Program-made: the position numbers and the translations under genes
Notes under the pieces: model-generated
Told to the model about the DNA's origin: nothing
The model's database searches: none
The model's input: the letters and a program-made list of their open reading frames with translations, nothing else
Origin: Leptodontidium sp. MPI-SDFR-AT-0119
Taxonomy: Eukaryota; Ascomycota; Leotiomycetes; Helotiales; Leptodontidiaceae
Direction of reading: 5' to 3'
NCBI GenBank assembly: GCA_020726505.1
Contig: JAHLEZ010000011.1
Coordinates: 2,294,001 to 2,358,000 of the forward strand
Length of the DNA stretch: 64,000 bases
In this document: positions 59,975 to 64,000 of the stretch, piece by piece
Layout of the letters: each line of letters starts with the position of its first letter
Numbering within the stretch: the first letter of the stretch is position 1

Positions 59975-62900
59975 TCAAACGGCAGCCCACCTCCCAACCA
60001 ACTCCCCCAAAGTCTCTACACCACCTACATTCCCAGGGAAAACCACGTATGGCACACCCTTATGTCTAACACCCATCCCATCCGCCTCCTTCTCCTCCTC
60101 TTCACCAGCAGCAGCCCAGATAGGCACCCCTGGAGCGGCTTGGCCCAAGATCATCGCCCTCCTCATCCTCAACCCCTTCGTCGCCGCATCAGAACTCGTA
60201 ATGCCCCCCTTGGCGATGATATACCTGGGACGAACCTCGATACCTTGCAGGAAGGAAACAAGAGCAGCTGCTACCACCGAGCCGATTCTCAAGCTCGAGA
60301 GTCCATCGTGGCCCGTTATCAAAGAGCGAGATGTCATGACAAGGACATCCGTTCCAGCCATAATAGCCTCCGTGGCTTCCTCAACAGCTTTCTTAACAAT
60401 ACTCTTCTCAACCCCAGCCTCCTCATCAAGCAACTCCCCAACATCCAACTCAATAACCCTCAGTCTCCCCTCTCTACACTCCCTAAGGTACTTCAACTGC
60501 GCCGTCGTCTTCGGCACATAACTCCCCGCAATGACCAATCCCCCTCTACTCCCCCTCGACGTATCAACCCCCAACTCCCCCGCACTCATCGGCTCCTTGC
60601 CTTCAATCCCCAACCGCGAACTCACGAAAGCCGCTCCAGTCCTATACAGAAACTTCCCACCCTGCTGCTCAGCGAGGAGGGCGCCTAGAGCGAAAACATG
60701 CATATCCTCCTCCCTAGCCGCGTTCACAACAACCACACTCCCCCTCTCAACACCCAGTAGCACATCACGCACCCGCGCGTGTCCACCGATACGTATATCA
60801 TGCAAACTAACAGACACGATCTGCCCCTCCTCGAACCGTCCGCCTGTCTTCTCACGCACGTAATCCCGTAAGTTGGACGACTTGTATCCGAACGTCGCAT
60901 CTGCCGCGAAGGGAGTTTTACTAGCCGGCACCAGCTGCTCGCCTTCAGATACATAATGCACATCATCGATCGTATACCGTCCGCCCTGGTAGAAGAACGG
61001 CGCGAGGATCCAGGCGGTTGATGTGCCGAGGATGGATTCCACCGCGTCGGGCTCCTCGGGGAAGTGCCCCCGTAGAGTGGAATCCCCGCGAAGCACGATC
61101 TGGAAGGGTTTTGCGGCGGGGAATGTGGGTGATTGGGAGGCGGAGAGGATGTTGGTCGTTATTTCCTTAATGAGTGCTGATGCTTCGGGACCCGGGAGGG
61201 CGCGGGAGTTGGTGAGGATGAAGAATCCGTGTGGGGAGCGGTGGAGTTCGGAGGTTAGGGTGGGGATGTCCCAGACTGTTAAGACGGGGATGTCGTCTGT
61301 AGGGTGAGAGTGTTAGTTTGTTTTTAATTTTGGAATAGGGGGTTTGAAAGTATTGGATTGGGGGGTGAGGAAATGTTGACGTGGAATGTCATAAGCGAGA
61401 TGTGCATAATCTGGTAAAACTTACGGCATGTTTGTGTGCCAGTTGGATCATCATCAAGAATGATAAGTGCTGGTGTCTCCGGATTTGCGATCCGTTCCTT
61501 AATAGTCGCGAGGGTGTTCGTGCTGGTGCTGGGAGGAAGAGAAGCAATCGTCTCCTCAAGTGGAAGTGGTTCATACTCTCGCGGTTTGAAAACCTCCTTC
61601 TCAGCTTTCATCTCAACAACCTCTTTCGCAGCCTCAGCGACAGAAACACCAGTCATCAATTCCCAAACCCTCACAACACCCGAATCAGCATCCTTCGCCC
61701 ACCCCTTCGCAGCACCAGTCAAATAAACCTGATGACTCGCCGCGCTCAAAGGAGCTGCATACCCCAACCTCTTCGCCTCATCAAGCACAATGCCGAGATC
61801 CTTGACGAAAATCGCCAACTGGCTATTCGGCGTCCAATCCGCATTCAGCATCGCCGGAACCCGGTTCTCGAACATCCAGCTCCCGCCAGCGGCGTTCTTA
61901 ATTATCTCGTAGAGGGAACGGGTGTCGAGACCGAGTTTAGCGCCAAACGCCATGGCTTCTGCTGCGGCGACGATGTGTACGCCTGCGAGGAGTTGGTTGA
62001 TCAGTTTTACGGACGAAGCAGCTCCAGCGCCGTTGGGGATTGTGAAGAGATTTGAAGGAGGGCCAGAGAGAGCTGTGAGGATGGGAGAGGCTTTTGAGAG
62101 GGCGAGTGCTGCGCCGGAGGAGATGATTGTTAGGTTGCCGGCTGCGGCTCGAACTACACCTCCACTTACAGGAGCGTCGATGAGCTCGAGCCCTGTTCCG
62201 AGAGCTGATAGTCGTTGTCCGAGATCTTTGGCGAAAGACGGTGGAACTGTAGAATTCAGGATGATAATTGCGTTTGCGGGGAGCGTGGCGGCTACTTTTC
62301 CGGAGCCGAAAAGGACATCATCTGCTTGTGCTGCATTCTGGACCATGAGAATGAGAACTTCAGCTGCGTCTGCTGCTTCTGCTGGAGAGGATGCTGCGCT
62401 TGCTTTGTCGCCAGCTTGAGAGAGGAATTTCTCGATCGAAGGTACGTATACGTCGTATCCGCAAACTGGGAACCCAGCCTTGACGAGTGAAGTCGCCATG
62501 CCGATACCCATTGCTCCGAGGCCAATGAACCCTATTTTGTTGATCTCTAGGGGTGTTACAGAAGGTGTGAGTTTGTCGGATGTCGGTTGTGGTTTAGCTT
62601 GGTCGTAAACGAGAGTCGGTGTACCTGGTGTGAAAATCCTCACGAGTCCAGAATCGTCTTGACGGCCGAAACCTTGAGCGGAAGCAGAGAGGTAGAGTTG
62701 TTCTGCTACCGATGATAGGGGAAGAGGAAAGCCTTGTAGACGGGCAGAAGAGGTCACGATGCCCATGTCTTTGACGAAGATATCGAGAGCAGAATACGGC
62801 GTCAGGTCGTTATCGAGCATATGCGGGACTCTGTTCTCAAACATCCACGAGTTTCCTGCTGCACCGACTATAATATCGTAGACTTGTCTAGTGTTGAGTC

Positions 62901-63570
62901 CGGCTTTTGCTGCAAGTCCCATTGCTTCAGCAGCTGCTGCGATGTGGATTCCGGCTAGGAGTTGGTTGATCATTTTGACGTTACTCGCTGCGCCGATACC
63001 GCCTGGAATGATGTATAGCTTTTCTGACATGTCGGATAGAAGGCTGTTTGCACGTTCTAAGGATGTGGAAGTTCCAGAGGCGAGGATAGTGAGGTTTCCT
63101 TGAGCAGCACGAACAGTTCCTCCTGAGACTGGGCTGTCAACGAGGAGGATATCTGTTCTGCTCAGCTTCTCTAAGCTAGCTTGAACAGAAGTCAAGTAAC
63201 TTGAGGGTACTGTCGAGCAAAGTATGATGGTGGCGTTCTGTGGGAGAGCTATTTATCGTTAGACCACACACTCCTTGGACTTTTCAAATTTGGTGGACCT
63301 ACCTTTTACCGCTCCAGTCTCGGAATCGAAAAGTACGGATTCTGCCTGATTCGAATTCGCAACCATGCATACGAAGAAATCATTATCTTTTGCAGCTTCC
63401 CTAGGCGAGGTAGCGGTCTTTGCTCCCAACGCTCTAAACTTCTCAAGTGAAGGCTCGTAGACGTCGAAGCCGGTCACGTGGTGGCCTAAACCAAGTAAAT
63501 GGGAAGCCATGCCGAAACCCATGGCTCCTAAGCCAGCAAAGGCAATCTTCTTGCTTGTTTGTGAGGCCAT
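59975..63570 (-). CDS. Fusion protein: two threonate/3-hydroxyacid dehydrogenase domains plus four-carbon acid-sugar kinase
   Basis: Exons in transcript order: 63570-63303, 63248-61425, 61296-59975; introns of 54 and 128 bases; 1137 residues. Residues 1 to about 320 are one LtnD-like beta-hydroxyacid dehydrogenase: Rossmann GLGAMGFG, substrate motif DSPVSGGTVRAAQGN, and catalytic lysine in AASNVKMINQLLAG. Residues from about 325 repeat the unit: GLGAMGIG, DAPVSGGVVRAAAGN, AASSVKLINQLLAG. From about 685 an OtnK/DUF1537 kinase follows: ILDDDPTGTQTC, LRGDSTLRGH, SRSLITGHDG, AKGGITSSD, FPGNVGG. In bacteria these separate enzymes oxidise and phosphorylate threonate or erythronate. Larger eukaryotic relatives add a class II aldolase at the end; none is present here before the stop. 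Start at 63570 puts the Rossmann fold at the very N-terminus; an in-frame ATG at 63684 exists but is less likely. Confidence 0.92.
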
Positions 63571-64000
63571 GGTGATGTCGTGATGTAGAGTGGGTGATAA
63601 CGAGAAGGTATCGTTGAGATGGAGATGGAGATGACGATGAAGAAGGCCAAGGAAGGAGAGGGTATCAATGTGTTTGCAACTCAATCTCCATGAAGGCTCG
63701 ACGACTTATATGAAGGAACGGCCGGGCCGGATAATGAGGCAACATTTTCAAGAATCTGTCAAGAGTAGTGCCGAGACCGAGACTCAATTCTTACTCCCCG
63801 GATTGAAGTGGATGATCGTGCAGTCGGTGGATGGAGGTGGACGAGAGATATCACGGTGTTCTGCCCGCCCAGTAAATGCCACCCAGCACCGCAAATGCCA
63901 AGCCAGCCCTGAAGGTGGGGGCACTAACACAATTCCCCCTCTCAGCACGCTTTTCTTCGACCTCGGACTTCTCCCGCGTTTCTCCTCTCCTCTTCTCTTC
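63571..64000. other. Promoter side of the dehydrogenase-kinase gene
   Basis: Upstream sequence of the gene on the minus strand, with GAGATG repeats near 63615-63635 in the leader. No gene start is visible before the window ends. Confidence 0.5.

Noticed and set aside
1..64000. CRISPR array, prophage or bacterial operon
   Set aside because: No regular repeat-spacer structure is present, and the intron-rich genes show this is fungal nuclear DNA.

Overview
The window is nuclear DNA of a filamentous ascomycete (Pezizomycotina). The support is: many introns of about 45-100 bases with GTRAGT-type donors, a dispersed single 5S rRNA gene, Zn(II)2Cys6 regulators, Clr5-TPR and F-box accessory genes, an FHS-type transporter and long intergenic stretches rich in short tandem repeats. 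The style of the gene families suggests Leotiomycetes, but that is a guess from memory, not a computed placement.

Layout. 1-6083 is gene-poor and microsatellite-rich and leads into a seven-exon Zn(II)2Cys6 regulator (6084-9031). A small membrane protein with an unresolved frame break follows (10345-11254). At 14073-16823 lies an 879-residue protein joining a PTH11/rhodopsin-like seven-helix domain to a complete fucose-permease-type MFS transporter. A hexose-transporter gene (20122-18201, minus strand) closes the first third.

22-36 kb looks like a decaying accessory block. It holds an F-box gene, a quinate-repressor-like gene and a Clr5-TPR gene, each with one frame break, a relic of a small secreted protein with a stop at codon 2, a 27-base G run, a 5S rRNA gene, and a roughly 700-bp internally deleted piggyBac-type element with TTAA ends. 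The frame breaks could also be assembly indels.

37-42 kb encodes a full kinesin-3 (UncA/KIF1-type) motor. 43.4-51.7 kb is the most interesting part: a sugar-porter MFS gene, a divergent LigI-like amidohydrolase, a citrate-carrier-like mitochondrial carrier and a Zn(II)2Cys6 regulator. The two promoter regions of the three non-regulator genes together contain six copies of YTCGG-N7-CCG, the type of inverted CGG site such regulators bind. I infer a small co-regulated pathway linking uptake, hydrolysis of a lactone or similar substrate, and exchange of a carboxylate across the mitochondrial membrane. The substrate is unknown.

51.7-57.2 kb has no supported gene. 57230-58466 encodes a CNBP/Gis2-type protein with seven CCHC knuckles, split by several micro-exons. 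63570-59975 (minus) encodes a fusion of two threonate-dehydrogenase-like domains with a four-carbon acid-sugar kinase. All splice sites were inferred by eye from frame continuity and splice consensus.
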